A stretch of 42,435 nt of DNA from Thioalkalivibrio denitrificans (GTDB lineage Bacteria > Pseudomonadota > Gammaproteobacteria > Ectothiorhodospirales > Ectothiorhodospiraceae). Where the stretch lies: NCBI RefSeq assembly GCF_002000365.1, contig NZ_MVBK01000044.1:29724-72158 (forward strand), written 5' to 3'. The notes beneath the pieces were generated by a model. It saw only the letters and a program-made list of their open reading frames with translations, was not told where the DNA came from and made no database searches. Both the position numbers and the translations under genes were made by a program. This document shows positions 8,226 through 17,790 of this stretch, one piece after another. The number at the start of each line of letters is the position of its first letter. Position 1 is the first letter of the stretch.

Positions 8226-10078
8226 CAGAGTTCCCGCTCCACCAGGAAGTAATCCATCACCTGACGGGCGATGGGGGCCGCCACGCGGCCGCCGCTGCCG
8301 CCGTGCTCGGCGATCACCGCCACGGCGATGCTGGGGTCCTCGGCCGGCGCGAAGGCGATGAACAGGGCGTGGTCACGCAGGTGCTTCTCCAGAGTCTCCT
8401 CGTCGTATTCCTCGTCTTCAGCGAGACCGAACACCTGGGATGTCCCGGTCTTGCCCGCCATGGTGTACTGCAGGCCCCGGCCGATGGACCAGTAAGCGGT
8501 GCCGTTGCTGCGATGGACACTGTTGATCATGGGCTGCACCACCTGATCCCAGTGGGCGGGATTGCGCAACTCGACGGTGGAATTCTCGGCCGGCTCGCGA
8601 TGCAGCAGTTCACCGCTGTCGCGGTCGATGATGCCGCGCAGCACATGGGGCTGCACCCGCTGACCGCGGGTCGCGAGTGTGCTCGCCACCGATGCCAGCT
8701 GCAGGGGTGTCGTCAGCATGTAGCCCTGCCCGATGGCGGTGATGAGCGTCTCGCCCGGGAACCAGGGCATGTTCTGGGTGGCCCGCTTCCATTCCCGGCT
8801 GGGCAGCAGCCCCGCGCGTTCCCCCGTGGTGTCGATGCCCGTCCGCTGCCCCAGCCCGAACTTGCCCAGGAACGGCGACATGCGGTCGATGCCGAGCCGG
8901 TAGCCCAGGTCATAGAAATACACGTCTGAGGACTGGGCGATGGCCCGGTCCAGATCCACCAGGCCGTGCCCCTCGCGCCGCCAGTCGCGGTAACGCCGGT
9001 CGTCGTTGGGCAGCATGTAGTAGCCCCTGGCGTACATGGTCCGGGCAGCGGTGGTGACATCGTTCTCGAGCCCGGCCAGCCCGACGACCGGCTTGAGCGT
9101 CGACCCCGGCGGATACTGCCCGGACAACGCCCGGTTGAACAGGGGCTGGTGGCGATGTTCGCGCAGGGCATTGAACACCGTTGCCGGAATCCCGTGCACG
9201 AACAGGTTCGGATCGTAGGCCGGCTTGCTGACCAGGGCCAGCACCTCGCCGCTCCTGGGGTCCATGACCACCACCGCGCCGTTGCGCCCGTCAAGCGCAT
9301 TCCAGGCCGCGGTCTGCAGGCCCGCGTCCAGGGTCAGGACCACGTCCTGTCCCGGCTCGGGCGGCTTGCGCTCCAGGACGCGCAGCACGCGACCCTGGGC
9401 ATTGACCTCCACCTGCTGATGGCCCACCTGGCCGTGCAGCACATCTTCATAGAAGCGTTCCACGCCCACCTTGCCGATGTGGGTGGTCCCGCTGTATCGG
9501 CGCCGGTCCAGGCGCGCCAGCTCCCGCTCGTCGATGCGCCCCACGTAACCCACCACGTGGGCAAACCACTCGCCCTGCGGATAGTGGCGCGCCAGACGCG
9601 CCTGGATGTCCACGCCGGGAAACCGGTGCCGGTTCACCGCGAACAGCGCCACTTCCTCGTCGCTGATGTTGAGCTTCAGGGGGACGGCCTGGAAAGGCCG
9701 CTTGCGGCGCAGCTCGCGGCGGAAGCGGGCGATGTCCGCTTCCTCCAGCGACACCAGTTCCGACACTTCCTCGAGGGTCGCCTCCAGGTCCGGGACCTGC
9801 TCGAGCGTCACCTCGAGCTGATAAGAAGGCCGGTTCTCGGCCAGCACGACGCCGTTGCGGTCGTAGATCAGGCCGCGCGGCGGCGGCACCGCCTCGATGC
9901 GCACGCGGTTGTTCTGGGACAGGGTGGTGAAATGCGAGTAACTGACGACCTGCAGGTAGACGAGACGGCTGACGAGCAAGCCGAACAACAGCACCAGCAT
10001 CACGAGGATGATGATGACCCGCACGAAAAACAGGCGTTGCTCCTGCTGGTGATTCTTGATCGCCTGTCGAACGGACAT
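8225..10078 (-). CDS. mrdA: Penicillin-binding protein 2 (elongasome transpeptidase)
   Basis: Cross-links peptidoglycan during rod elongation together with RodA. A short cytoplasmic N terminus and one transmembrane helix (about 19-43) precede the pedestal domain ([20 protein letters not shown]) and the transpeptidase domain: STLK at 326-329 (acylated Ser326), SSD at 383-385 and KTGT at 543-546. The 617 residues are near the 633 of E. coli. The usual upstream mreBCD genes are absent; the 181-bp gap to ppa shows only GC-rich sequence with no convincing promoter or terminator. The Shine-Dalgarno is weak (AGG about 16 nt upstream of ATG). Confidence 0.97.
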   Translation of the reverse strand: MSVRQAIKNHQQEQRLFFVRVIIILVMLVLLFGLLVSRLVYLQVVSYSHFTTLSQNNRVRIEAVPPPRGLIYDRNGVVLAENRPSYQLEVTLEQVPDLEATLEEVSELVSLEEADIARFRRELRRKRPFQAVPLKLNISDEEVALFAVNRHRFPGVDIQARLARHYPQGEWFAHVVGYVGRIDERELARLDRRRYSGTTHIGKVGVERFYEDVLHGQVGHQQVEVNAQGRVLRVLERKPPEPGQDVVLTLDAGLQTAAWNALDGRNGAVVVMDPRSGEVLALVSKPAYDPNLFVHGIPATVFNALREHRHQPLFNRALSGQYPPGSTLKPVVGLAGLENDVTTAARTMYARGYYMLPNDDRRYRDWRREGHGLVDLDRAIAQSSDVYFYDLGYRLGIDRMSPFLGKFGLGQRTGIDTTGERAGLLPSREWKRATQNMPWFPGETLITAIGQGYMLTTPLQLASVASTLATRGQRVQPHVLRGIIDRDSGELLHREPAENSTVELRNPAHWDQVVQPMINSVHRSNGTAYWSIGRGLQYTMAGKTGTSQVFGLAEDEEYDEETLEKHLRDHALFIAFAPAEDPSIAVAVIAEHGGSGGRVAAPIARQVMDYFLVEREL

Positions 10079-10259
10079 GAACGTCTACATACCTGTTAAA
10101 GCCCGTGGGGGCTCGCCGCCGGGGGCGGGGATCCACCTCAAGGGTCCGATCCCATCATGATCCGCCGCCTGTTTCAATGTGGCCACACCGGCCATCCGGG
10201 CCGCCGCACCGGCTGTCAGGGTTTGCGCACGGCGCCGTGCCCAAGGCCCCCGGGGCGTC

Positions 10260-10796
10260 TCAGACCTTGCTCTTCTGGTAACGCTTCTCACCCGCCACCA
10301 GTTCGGCCTTGGCCTCGTCTGCGCCGGCCCATTCCTCCACCCTGACCCACTTGTCGGGCTCGAGCTGCTTGTACTGCTCGAAGAAGTGGGTGATCTGGGC
10401 CAGCATGTCCATGGGCAGATCCGAGGGCGACTGCACGTTGCTGAAGCGGCTGTGCAACTTGTCCACGGGCACCGCCAGCACCTTGACGTCCGGACCGGCC
10501 TCGTCGGTCATCTTGAGCATCCCCACCGGGCGGCAGCGGATCACCGAGCCGGCGATCACCGGCACGGGGGTCACCACCAGCACGTCCACCGGATCCCCGT
10601 CCTCGGCCAGGGTATTGGGCACGAACCCGTAGTTACACGGGTAGAACATGGCGGTATTCATGAAGCGGTCCACGATCAGGGCGCCGCTCTCCTTGTCCAG
10701 CTCGTACTTGACGGGATAGTCGTGGGACGGGATTTCGATCACCACGTTGATGTCGTCTGGCAGGTTCTCGCCTGCCGTGATCTTGTCCAGGTTCAT
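10260..10796 (-). CDS. ppa: Inorganic pyrophosphatase (family I)
   Basis: Hydrolyses pyrophosphate from biosynthetic reactions; cytoplasmic. The 178 residues contain the family signature [10 protein letters not shown] with metal ligands Asp66, Asp68 and Asp71, and the conserved [12 protein letters not shown]. The C terminus is typical. Divergently transcribed from adk across a 265-bp gap that holds a perfect TATAAT on the ppa side. Pyrophosphatase and adenylate kinase are both energy-housekeeping enzymes, so a shared control region is plausible but not shown. Confidence 0.97.
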   Translation of the reverse strand: MNLDKITAGENLPDDINVVIEIPSHDYPVKYELDKESGALIVDRFMNTAMFYPCNYGFVPNTLAEDGDPVDVLVVTPVPVIAGSVIRCRPVGMLKMTDEAGPDVKVLAVPVDKLHSRFSNVQSPSDLPMDMLAQITHFFEQYKQLEPDKWVRVEEWAGADEAKAELVAGEKRYQKSKV

Positions 10797-10920
10797 ACGG
10801 TTGTCGTTTCCCGGGGAAGTCGGTTTGCAGGGAAGCCACCCGGTTCAGAGGTGTGTGTCGATGCCGGGGGCGCATGGTTCGGCAGGCACCGGTACCTGCC
10901 GTACGGGGCCGGCACGGCGC

Positions 10921-10926
10921 ATTATA
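10921..10926 (-). promoter_or_regulatory. Candidate ppa promoter -10 element
   Basis: The minus strand reads TATAAT, a perfect sigma-70 -10 hexamer in otherwise GC-rich sequence, about 125 bp before the ppa start. No good -35 match lies 16-18 bp upstream (CTGTGC region). Confidence 0.45.
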
Positions 10927-10964
10927 GCGGCTTGACGCACGGCGCACAGCCGCTTCCGGCGCCC

Positions 10965-10993
10965 TTGCGCGGCAATGGGCAAGCAGGTATAAG
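10965..10993 (+). promoter_or_regulatory. Candidate adk promoter
   Basis: TTGCGC (10965-10970), a 17-bp spacer and TATAAG (10988-10993), about 69 bp before the adk ATG. The -10 matches 5 of 6 consensus bases, the -35 only 3 of 6. Confidence 0.4.
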
Positions 10994-11061
10994 ACTCGCC
11001 CAAACACATGAAAAAAATGTCTGAATTCAGGCCAATGACACCAATCCGGGGGATATGAGAC

Positions 11062-12402
11062 ATGCGTATCGTGCTGCTGGGTGCGCCGGGGTCCGGCAAG
11101 GGGACGCAGGCCAAACTGCTGGTCGAGCGCTACCGAATCCCCCAGATATCCACCGGCGACCTGCTGCGGGCCGCCGTTTCCACCGGGACGGCCCTGGGTC
11201 AGCAGGCCAAGGCCGCCATGGACTCGGGCCAGCTGGTACCCGACGAGATCGTCCTGGGCATGATCCGCGAACGCCTGTCCCTGCCTGACGCCGACAACGG
11301 CTTCATCCTCGACGGATTTCCCCGCAACCTCTCCCAGGCCGAAGCCCTGGACCGCATGCTCGAGGAGATGGGCAGGCCCCTGGACGGCGTACTGCTCATC
11401 GACGTGGATTTCGACATCCTCATGCAGCGCCTCAGCGGCCGCCTGACCTGCGAGTCCTGCGGGGCCGTATTCAACAGTTACACCAAGCCGCCCCGCCATG
11501 ACGGCGTGTGCGACATGTGCGGGGGCAACCTGCACCACCGTGCCGACGACAACGAGGAGACCATCAGCAACCGGCTCCGGGTGTACGAGGCCCAGACCAA
11601 GCCCGTGGCCGGCTATTATGAGTCCCGCGGGGCACTCCAGACGGTGGACGGCGAGGGGGAGATCGGGCGGATCTTCGACTCGGTGGTGGCATCCGCCGAG
11701 CGGCTGTTGGAAGGGGCCAAGACCCGCGCCGCAGCGGCCCCGCCACCGCCAAGGCGCCGAAGCGCCAGCGCCGTAAAACGGGCCGTGGAGGCCCACAAGG
11801 CCAAGGCCGCGGCAAAGAAGAAGGCCGCCGAGAAGGAAGCGAAGGCCGACAGCGCCAAGGCGGATGACGCAAAGAAAGCCGCGGCAGCCACGGGCAAGCA
11901 GGCCGCAACCGGGAAGAAGGCTGCCAAGAAGACGGCGAAGAAGGCCGCTCCCAAGAAGAAGGCCGCGGCAAAGAAGAAGGTCGCGGTGAAGAAGAAGGCC
12001 GGCGCCAAGAAAGAGGCCGTGAAGAAGACTGCGAAGAAGGCGGCCCCGAAGAAAAAGGCCGCGGTGAAGAAGAAAGCCGCCCCGAAGAAGAAGGTAGTCA
12101 GGAAAACCGCGAAGAAGGCTGGCCCGAAGAAAAAGGCCGCGGCGAAGAAGAAGGGCGCAGGGAAAGCGCCAGCTCGGAAGAAGGCTGCAGCAAAGAAGAA
12201 ACCCGCCCGCAAGGCTGCACCGAAGAAGAAGGCCGGTGCAGCGAGGAAACCGGCGAAGAAGACCGCACCGAAGAAGGCCGCGCCAAAGAAGAAGGCAGGC
12301 CCAGGGAAGAAGACCGCGAAGAAGGCGCCCAAGAAGGCCCCGGCCCGGAAGAAGACCGGAGGCGCGAAACGCGCACCTGCCCGGAAACGGGCCCGGCGCT
12401 GA
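11062..12402 (+). CDS. adk: Adenylate kinase with a histone H1-like lysine/alanine-rich C-terminal tail
   Basis: Residues 1 to about 217 are a complete adenylate kinase (ATP + AMP to 2 ADP): P-loop GAPGSGKGT at 7-15, FILDGFPRN at 81-89, and a zinc-type LID with Cys130, Cys133, Cys150 and Cys153. The same uninterrupted frame then runs about 229 more residues through a Pro/Arg linker (PPPPRRR) into repeats such as TAKKAAPKKKAAAKKK, closely resembling eukaryotic histone H1 tails and the bacterial AlgP family. Ordinary adenylate kinases stop at about 215 residues. The tail should be disordered, strongly basic and able to bind DNA, RNA or polyphosphate. The start has GGGGGAT 8 nt upstream. A perfect hairpin terminator follows. 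A sequencing join is unlikely but not excluded. Confidence 0.95.
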   Translation: MRIVLLGAPGSGKGTQAKLLVERYRIPQISTGDLLRAAVSTGTALGQQAKAAMDSGQLVPDEIVLGMIRERLSLPDADNGFILDGFPRNLSQAEALDRMLEEMGRPLDGVLLIDVDFDILMQRLSGRLTCESCGAVFNSYTKPPRHDGVCDMCGGNLHHRADDNEETISNRLRVYEAQTKPVAGYYESRGALQTVDGEGEIGRIFDSVVASAERLLEGAKTRAAAAPPPPRRRSASAVKRAVEAHKAKAAAKKKAAEKEAKADSAKADDAKKAAAATGKQAATGKKAAKKTAKKAAPKKKAAAKKKVAVKKKAGAKKEAVKKTAKKAAPKKKAAVKKKAAPKKKVVRKTAKKAGPKKKAAAKKKGAGKAPARKKAAAKKKPARKAAPKKKAGAARKPAKKTAPKKAAPKKKAGPGKKTAKKAPKKAPARKKTGGAKRAPARKRARR

Positions 12403-12425
12403 AGGCCCGGCACCGCGGACCGTGC

Positions 12426-12454
12426 ACGGCCCCTTCACCGGGGCCGTTGCTTTT
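12426..12454 (+). terminator. Rho-independent terminator of adk
   Basis: A perfect 8-bp stem, ACGGCCCC (12426-12433) with GGGGCCGT (12440-12447), loop of 6 nt, then TGC and TTTT. It lies 24 nt after the adk stop and ahead of lptD. Confidence 0.75.
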
Positions 12455-12554
12455 CCCGGACCGGATAGCGCGGCAGTGAAGCAGACCAGGGTCATCGACG
12501 CATTCTCGGCATGGCGCCGGGGAGCGGCCGCAACGATTCTCGGGAATCTGGCGC

Positions 12555-14765
12555 TTGAGCACGGTACTACGCACATTGTCCGGCTTTGCCCTTGCCGCGC
12601 TCGCCGGAGCCGCTGCGGCCTCCGACCCTGACCCCTGGGCCCTGTGCCGGCCGGACCCGACCCCCGCCCATACGCCTGCCAGCCCGGCAGGGGACCTGAG
12701 CATCCACCTGATCGCGGACGAGGCCCGGGTGGACAGGGCCGGCATGTCCGTATTCCGCGGCGACGCGGTGCTCTCCAGGGACGGCCGATCCCTGTTCGCG
12801 GACGAACTGCGCTTCCACGAAGTGCGCGGTTACGCCGAGGCCGAGGGCAACGTGGTTCTGGACGACGGCGAGCTGCGCATGGAGAGCCACCAGGGCCATC
12901 TGTACCTGGAATCCCAGGAAGGCGCCTTCGAGAGCGCCGTCTACCGGTACCGCCCCATGCACGCCCGGGGCGAGGCGAGCGAGGTGCTGCGCCTCGGGCC
13001 CGGCCAGATGCGCTTCACCGATGCCACCTACACCACCTGCGAACCGGACAGGGACGACTGGATACTGCGGGCCCGCCGCGTGGACCTGGACCAGGAGACC
13101 GGCCGGGGCAGCGCCCGCAACGTGTCGCTGCGCTTCAAGCGCGTGCCCCTGTTCTACACGCCCTACATCACCTTCCCGATCGACGACCGGCGCAAGTCCG
13201 GCTTCCTGTACCCGGAGTTCGGCAGTTCCGACGAGTCGGGGTTCGACCTGGCTGTGCCCTACTACTTGAACATCGCCCCCCACCGGGACGCCACCATCAC
13301 GCCGCGGTTCCTGGGCGATCGCGGCCTGCTGGCAGGCGGCGAGTTCCGTTACCTCAACCCCCGCAGCCACGGACAGGTGAACCTGGAGTACCTGGACGAC
13401 CGGGTCTACGGGGAGGAGCGCGGTGCGCTGTCATTCACCCACAGGGGCAATCCCTTCGAGCGCACCACGGTGGACGTCTCGGTGAACACCGTCTCCGATG
13501 CCGAGTACCTGTCGGACCTGGGCGGAACGCTGGACCTGTCCAGCACCACCCACCTGGAGAACCGCGCCGACCTGCGTTACAGGGGCGAGAACTGGAGCCT
13601 GTTGACCCGGCTGCAGGGTTACCAGACCGTCGATCCCGCCATCCCCTCGGAGTCCCGCCCCTACCAGCGCCTGCCCCAGGTGCTGTTGCGCACTGACCCG
13701 ACAACGATGCCCGGGGGCCTGGAGACGGACCTGCGGGCGGAATGGGTCGCCTTCGAGCGCAGCGACACGCTCACCGGGCAGCGCCTGGACCTGATGCCCG
13801 CCGTGCGTCTGCCCATGCGCCGCGCCTACGGATTTCTGGAACCGCAGATCAAGTACCGCTACACCGGCTACCAGCTCTCCGACACCGAGCCCGGGCAAGA
13901 CACCACGCCGGACCGGGCCGTGCCCATCGTGAGTCTGGACAGCGGGCTGTTCTTCGATCGCCCCATGGGGGGCGAACGCATGCAGACCCTGGAGCCGCGC
14001 CTGTACTACCTCTACGTGCCGCACCGGGACCAGGATGAACTGCCGCTGTTCGATACCGGCCGCGTGGACTTCAGCTTCGACCAGCTGTTTCGCGACACCC
14101 GCTTCACCGGGGCCGACCGGGTCGGTGACGCCAACCAGCTGACCCTGGCACTCACCAGCCGGGTGATCAATATGCAGAGCGGCGAGGAACGCTTCAGGGT
14201 CAGCGGCGGGCAGATTCTGTATTTCGACGACCGCCGGGTCACCCTCGCCCCGGGCGCCGACCCCGACACCCGGGGCAGCTCCAGCCTGGTGGCGGAGGCT
14301 GCGCTGCGCATGGCGCGCCACTGGTACACCAGCACGGCCGTGCAATGGGACCCCCACCGGGAACAAACGGAACTGGCCACGGCCCAATTGCAGTACCGCG
14401 GCCCGGGGCGTCGCATTGCCAACCTGGGCTATCGCCTGCGCGAGGACCCCCTGCGTCCGGACCGGGATCTGGAGCAGGTGGACGTCTCCGCCGCCTGGCC
14501 CCTGTCGACCCGCTGGGACGCCGTCGGACGCTACAACTACAGCCTGCGTGACAACCGGGATGTGGAAATCCTGGCGGGGCTGGAGTACGAAAGCTGCTGC
14601 TGGCGCGCCCGGGTGGTGGCGCGCCGATATCTGACGACGAGCGAGGATCGCGAGTACAATAACGCCATCCATTTCCAGCTGATCCTCAAGGGCCTGGCGG
14701 GCCTCGGCACCAACCTGGGGGATCTGCTGGGCGAAAGCATTCGAGGTTTCGAGAGCCATGACTGA
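12555..14765 (+). CDS. lptD: LPS-assembly protein LptD
   Basis: Outer-membrane beta-barrel that, with LptE, inserts lipopolysaccharide into the outer leaflet. Signal peptide at about 1-22 (ALAALAGAAAASD), an OstA/LptA-like periplasmic domain (about 50-150) and a C-terminal barrel. The four conserved cysteines are present: Cys31, Cys162 and the pair Cys681-Cys682 (YESCCWRARV), which form the rearranging disulfides. The start is TTG, chosen because it begins the signal peptide and no in-frame ATG fits. At 736 residues it is slightly shorter than E. coli. The stop overlaps the surA start by 8 bp. Confidence 0.96.
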   Translation: MSTVLRTLSGFALAALAGAAAASDPDPWALCRPDPTPAHTPASPAGDLSIHLIADEARVDRAGMSVFRGDAVLSRDGRSLFADELRFHEVRGYAEAEGNVVLDDGELRMESHQGHLYLESQEGAFESAVYRYRPMHARGEASEVLRLGPGQMRFTDATYTTCEPDRDDWILRARRVDLDQETGRGSARNVSLRFKRVPLFYTPYITFPIDDRRKSGFLYPEFGSSDESGFDLAVPYYLNIAPHRDATITPRFLGDRGLLAGGEFRYLNPRSHGQVNLEYLDDRVYGEERGALSFTHRGNPFERTTVDVSVNTVSDAEYLSDLGGTLDLSSTTHLENRADLRYRGENWSLLTRLQGYQTVDPAIPSESRPYQRLPQVLLRTDPTTMPGGLETDLRAEWVAFERSDTLTGQRLDLMPAVRLPMRRAYGFLEPQIKYRYTGYQLSDTEPGQDTTPDRAVPIVSLDSGLFFDRPMGGERMQTLEPRLYYLYVPHRDQDELPLFDTGRVDFSFDQLFRDTRFTGADRVGDANQLTLALTSRVINMQSGEERFRVSGGQILYFDDRRVTLAPGADPDTRGSSSLVAEAALRMARHWYTSTAVQWDPHREQTELATAQLQYRGPGRRIANLGYRLREDPLRPDRDLEQVDVSAAWPLSTRWDAVGRYNYSLRDNRDVEILAGLEYESCCWRARVVARRYLTTSEDREYNNAIHFQLILKGLAGLGTNLGDLLGESIRGFESHD

Positions 14766-16080
14766 ACTCCGTACGCTCCTCACCGGCCTGCTCCTGGGGC
14801 TTGCCCTGTGGCCCCTGGTGGGGGCTGCGCAAACCGTCGACGATATGGTGCTCGATCGCATCGTCGCCGTGGTGGAGAACGACGTGATCATGCGCAGCGA
14901 ACTGGATTACCGGCTGGACCAGGTGCACCAGCAGATCCGCGCCCGCGGCAACCAGCCGCCCCCGGACGACGTACTGGTCCCGCAGGTCATGGAACGGCTG
15001 GTGATCGAGCGCCTTCAGCTGCAGCGTGCATCCGAAATGGGGATCCGTATTGACGACATCACGCTCAACGAGGCGATGGAGAACATCGCCCGCGAGAACC
15101 GCATGAACCTGCCCCAGTTCCGCGAGGCCCTGGTGAGGGAAGGCATCGACTTCCAGCGTTTTCGCGAGCAGATCCGCGACGAGATGACCATCAGCCAGTT
15201 GCGCCGCCGCGTGGTGGACAACCGCATCCAGATCAGCGAGCAGGAGATCGACGACCTGATCGCCAGTGAGACCGGCGCCATCGACCGGGACGTGGAATAC
15301 CGCATCAGCCACATCCTGATTCCGCTGGCCGAGGGCGCCACACCCCCCGAGATCCAGGCGGCCCGCGAGCGGGCCGAGGCCGTGCGCAAGCAGGCGCTGG
15401 CCGAGGGTCAGGATTTCTCCGAACTGGCGCTGAGTGAATCCGGGGGCCAGCAGGCGCTGGAAGGCGGCGACCTGGGCTGGCGATCCGCCGCCCAGGTGCC
15501 CACCGTGTTCGCCCGCAGCGTGGTGCTCATGCGTGAAGGCGACGTGAGCGAGGTCATCCGGTCGCCGTCCGGCTTCCACATCGTCAAGCTCGAGGGCCGC
15601 CGTGGCGGCGAGCGGGCGCAGATCACCCAGACCCATGCACGGCACATCCTCGTGTCGCCCACGGCGGTGCTCAGTGACGAACGCGCCCGGGAACGCCTGG
15701 AGTCGCTGCGCCAGCGCATCCGCATGGGCGACGAGTTCGAGGATCTTGCCCGGGCGCACTCGGACGACCGGGGCAGCGCCATGCGTGGCGGCGATCTCGG
15801 GTGGGTTGACCCCGGCGACCTGGTACCCGCCTTCGAAGAGGTGATGGACAGGCTGCCTCCCGGGGAGGTGAGTGAGCCCTTCCGCACACAGTTCGGCTGG
15901 CACATCGTCGAGGTCCTGGACCGACGCCAGTACGACAGCTCCCGCCAGCTCATGCGTGCCCAGGCGCGCGAGATCATCCGCGACCGCAAGCGCGAGGACG
16001 AGACCGAGCTGTGGCTGCGCCGCCTGCGCGACGAGTCCTACGTGGAGATGCGCCTGGAGACCCGGATCAGCGGCCTGTAA
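14758..16080 (+). CDS. surA: Periplasmic chaperone/peptidyl-prolyl isomerase SurA
   Basis: Escorts outer-membrane proteins, including LptD, across the periplasm. Signal peptide cleaved near residue 24 (VGAAQT), N-terminal SurA chaperone domain, then two parvulin domains (about 180-280 and 292-390), both ending in the FHIVKLEGRR / WHIVEVLDRR motif, and a short C-terminal helix that completes the chaperone module. The 440 residues are close to E. coli (428). The 8-bp overlap with lptD couples the chaperone to one of its main clients. Confidence 0.97.
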   Translation: MTELRTLLTGLLLGLALWPLVGAAQTVDDMVLDRIVAVVENDVIMRSELDYRLDQVHQQIRARGNQPPPDDVLVPQVMERLVIERLQLQRASEMGIRIDDITLNEAMENIARENRMNLPQFREALVREGIDFQRFREQIRDEMTISQLRRRVVDNRIQISEQEIDDLIASETGAIDRDVEYRISHILIPLAEGATPPEIQAARERAEAVRKQALAEGQDFSELALSESGGQQALEGGDLGWRSAAQVPTVFARSVVLMREGDVSEVIRSPSGFHIVKLEGRRGGERAQITQTHARHILVSPTAVLSDERARERLESLRQRIRMGDEFEDLARAHSDDRGSAMRGGDLGWVDPGDLVPAFEEVMDRLPPGEVSEPFRTQFGWHIVEVLDRRQYDSSRQLMRAQAREIIRDRKREDETELWLRRLRDESYVEMRLETRISGL

Positions 16081-16117
16081 CAGGCACGGGCTCTGGTGGC
16101 GTTGGTCATCCGGTCTA

Positions 16118-16347
16118 TTAGCCACAGAGGGCACAGAGGTCACAGAGAAAAAAGAGTTTCTCTCGCAAAGAGCGCAAAGGACGCAAAGAAAACCGAACGA
16201 TTCACACGGCGCCCCGTGGGCGCCGCCGGACCGTCATCCGATCGATGTCGGCGGGCGCAGCCCGCCCTGTGGAATTTCTTGGCGTGCTTGGCGCTCTTTG
16301 CGAGAGAAAGATCCTTTCTCTGTGACCTCTGTGACCTCTGTGGCTAA
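16118..16347. repeat. Nested composite inverted repeat between surA and pdxA
   Basis: Fills most of a 323-bp gene-free gap. The outer arms 16118-16150 and 16315-16347 (33 nt, 1 mismatch) are made of 9-nt CCACAGAGG units; the inner arms 16157-16191 and 16275-16309 (35 nt, 3 mismatches) are 9-nt CGCAAAGGA units preceded by TCTCTCG. The core holds two smaller GC palindromes (around GGCGCC and GGGCGCAGCCC). The inner arm type recurs at 29.8 kb and 42.4 kb, the outer type at 36 kb. Confidence 0.92.
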
Positions 16348-16403
16348 AGAACACCAAAACCCCGGACCAGTGATCCCCATCCTGAAATCCTGAACTTCAT
16401 GCC

Positions 16404-17393
16404 ATGACCGCCACGTTTCGCATCGCCATCACGCCCGGTGAGCCGGCCGGTATCGGCCCTGACCTGGTGATCATGGCCGCGCAGACGGCGGGCGAGGCGC
16501 AACGGGTGGTGATTTCGGATCCGGAGTTGCTGACCTCGCGGGCGAGGATGCTCGGCCTGGACCTGTCGATCCGGGAATTCGATCCGGGCCTGCCGCCGCT
16601 GCCCGATCCGCCGGGTGTGCTGTCGGTCCTGCCCTGCCCGTTGCGCGCGCCGGTGCGTGCGGGTCACCTGGAGCCCACCAATGCGCGGCACGTGTTGTCC
16701 ATGCTGGAACAGGCCGTGGACGGCTGCCTGGACGGGCGGTTCGCGGCCATGGTCACCGGGCCGGTGCACAAGGGGGTCATCAACGACGCGGGCATACCGT
16801 TCACCGGACACACGGAGTTCCTGGCGGCACGCTCCGGGGCCGAACTGCCCGTCATGCTGCTGGCCGCCGGCGACCTGCGCGTGGCCCTGGCCACGACGCA
16901 CCTGCCGCTGCGCGCCGTGAGCGACGCCATTACCGGGCCGCTGCTGGAGCAGACCCTGCGCATACTGGACGCGGACCTGCGCCGGCGCTTCGGCATTCAG
17001 GCGCCCCGGATACTGGTCTGCGGTCTGAATCCGCACGCCGGAGAGGGCGGACATCTGGGCCGGGAGGAGATCGAGATCATCACCCCCGCCCTGGACCGCC
17101 TGCGTGCACAGGGACTTCGCCTTGAAGGCCCGCTGCCCGCCGATACCCTGTTCACACCCCGGCACCTGGAACACGCGGACGCCGTGCTGGCCATGTACCA
17201 TGATCAGGGACTGCCCGTGCTCAAGCACGCCGGCTTCGGCCGAGCGGTCAACATCACGCTGGGTCTGCCGCTGATCCGGACCTCGGTGGATCACGGTACG
17301 GCCCTGGATCTGGCGGGCACGGGACGGGCCGAGGCGGGCAGCCTCGCGCAGGCCGAGGCGCTGGCCGTTGCACTGGCAGCCGCGCAGCACTGA
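16404..17393 (+). CDS. pdxA: 4-hydroxythreonine-4-phosphate dehydrogenase PdxA
   Basis: Oxidises 4-phosphohydroxy-L-threonine with NAD in pyridoxal phosphate synthesis. The 329 residues begin [13 protein letters not shown]; the metal-binding histidines fall at His166 (TTHLPL), His211 ([13 protein letters not shown]) and His266 ([11 protein letters not shown]), the same numbers as in E. coli. The ATG at 16404 follows another ATG 6 nt upstream in a different register and has no Shine-Dalgarno. In E. coli surA-pdxA-rsmA-apaG-apaH are contiguous; here repeats and extra genes intervene. Confidence 0.97.
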   Translation: MTATFRIAITPGEPAGIGPDLVIMAAQTAGEAQRVVISDPELLTSRARMLGLDLSIREFDPGLPPLPDPPGVLSVLPCPLRAPVRAGHLEPTNARHVLSMLEQAVDGCLDGRFAAMVTGPVHKGVINDAGIPFTGHTEFLAARSGAELPVMLLAAGDLRVALATTHLPLRAVSDAITGPLLEQTLRILDADLRRRFGIQAPRILVCGLNPHAGEGGHLGREEIEIITPALDRLRAQGLRLEGPLPADTLFTPRHLEHADAVLAMYHDQGLPVLKHAGFGRAVNITLGLPLIRTSVDHGTALDLAGTGRAEAGSLAQAEALAVALAAAQH

Positions 17394-17452
17394 GCACCTG
17401 CCCCGGGACACCTCGACTCACCCATTGTTCGACAACAACCAAGGAGAAGAAC

Positions 17453-17776
17453 ATGACAGCCACGCCTTTGCGTCTGACCGCCATTCTGGCCGGCAGCCTT
17501 GCCCTGGGGGCGTGCACGTTCGTGCCCGTCACCTCGGAGGGCGAGCAGGTGCGCGTCGCCACCAGCGCCGATGTCCAGGGCTGCGAGCGCCTGGGCCACA
17601 CCACGGTGACCATCCGCGAGCGCATCGGCGTCGTGCGCCGCCCGCCGGAGAAACTTGCCGAGGAGGCTGAAGCCACCGCGCGCAACGCTGCGGCCACCGA
17701 CTGGAACGCCAACGTCATTGTGCCCCGCGGCCCGCTACAGGACGGACGCCAGGTCTACGACGTCTATCGCTGCTGA
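17453..17776 (+). CDS. Small lipoprotein, DUF4156-like
   Basis: A 107-residue predicted lipoprotein: signal peptide with lipobox LGAC (Cys21), then a small domain with [23 protein letters not shown] and a C-terminal Cys (VYDVYRC). The two mature Cys residues could form a disulfide. It resembles the DUF4156 / YjeI group, whose function is unknown; that match is by eye. A strong AAGGAG lies 8 nt before the ATG, in contrast to the genes next to repeats. It sits between pdxA and rsmA, 14 bp before the latter, so is probably co-transcribed. Confidence 0.78.
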   Translation: MTATPLRLTAILAGSLALGACTFVPVTSEGEQVRVATSADVQGCERLGHTTVTIRERIGVVRRPPEKLAEEAEATARNAAATDWNANVIVPRGPLQDGRQVYDVYRC

Positions 17777-17790
17777 GAAGCGCCGTCCGC

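Noticed and set aside
10079-10259. GC palindrome (GCACGGCGCCGTGC) after ppa as a terminator
   Set aside because: No loop to speak of and no following T-run on the ppa strand.
10633-12576. A 647-codon Leu/Arg/Gly-rich frame opposite the adk tail, ppa start and lptD start
   Set aside because: Complement of the AAG-rich tail reads as Leu/Phe repeats; no start signal and it crosses three unrelated features.
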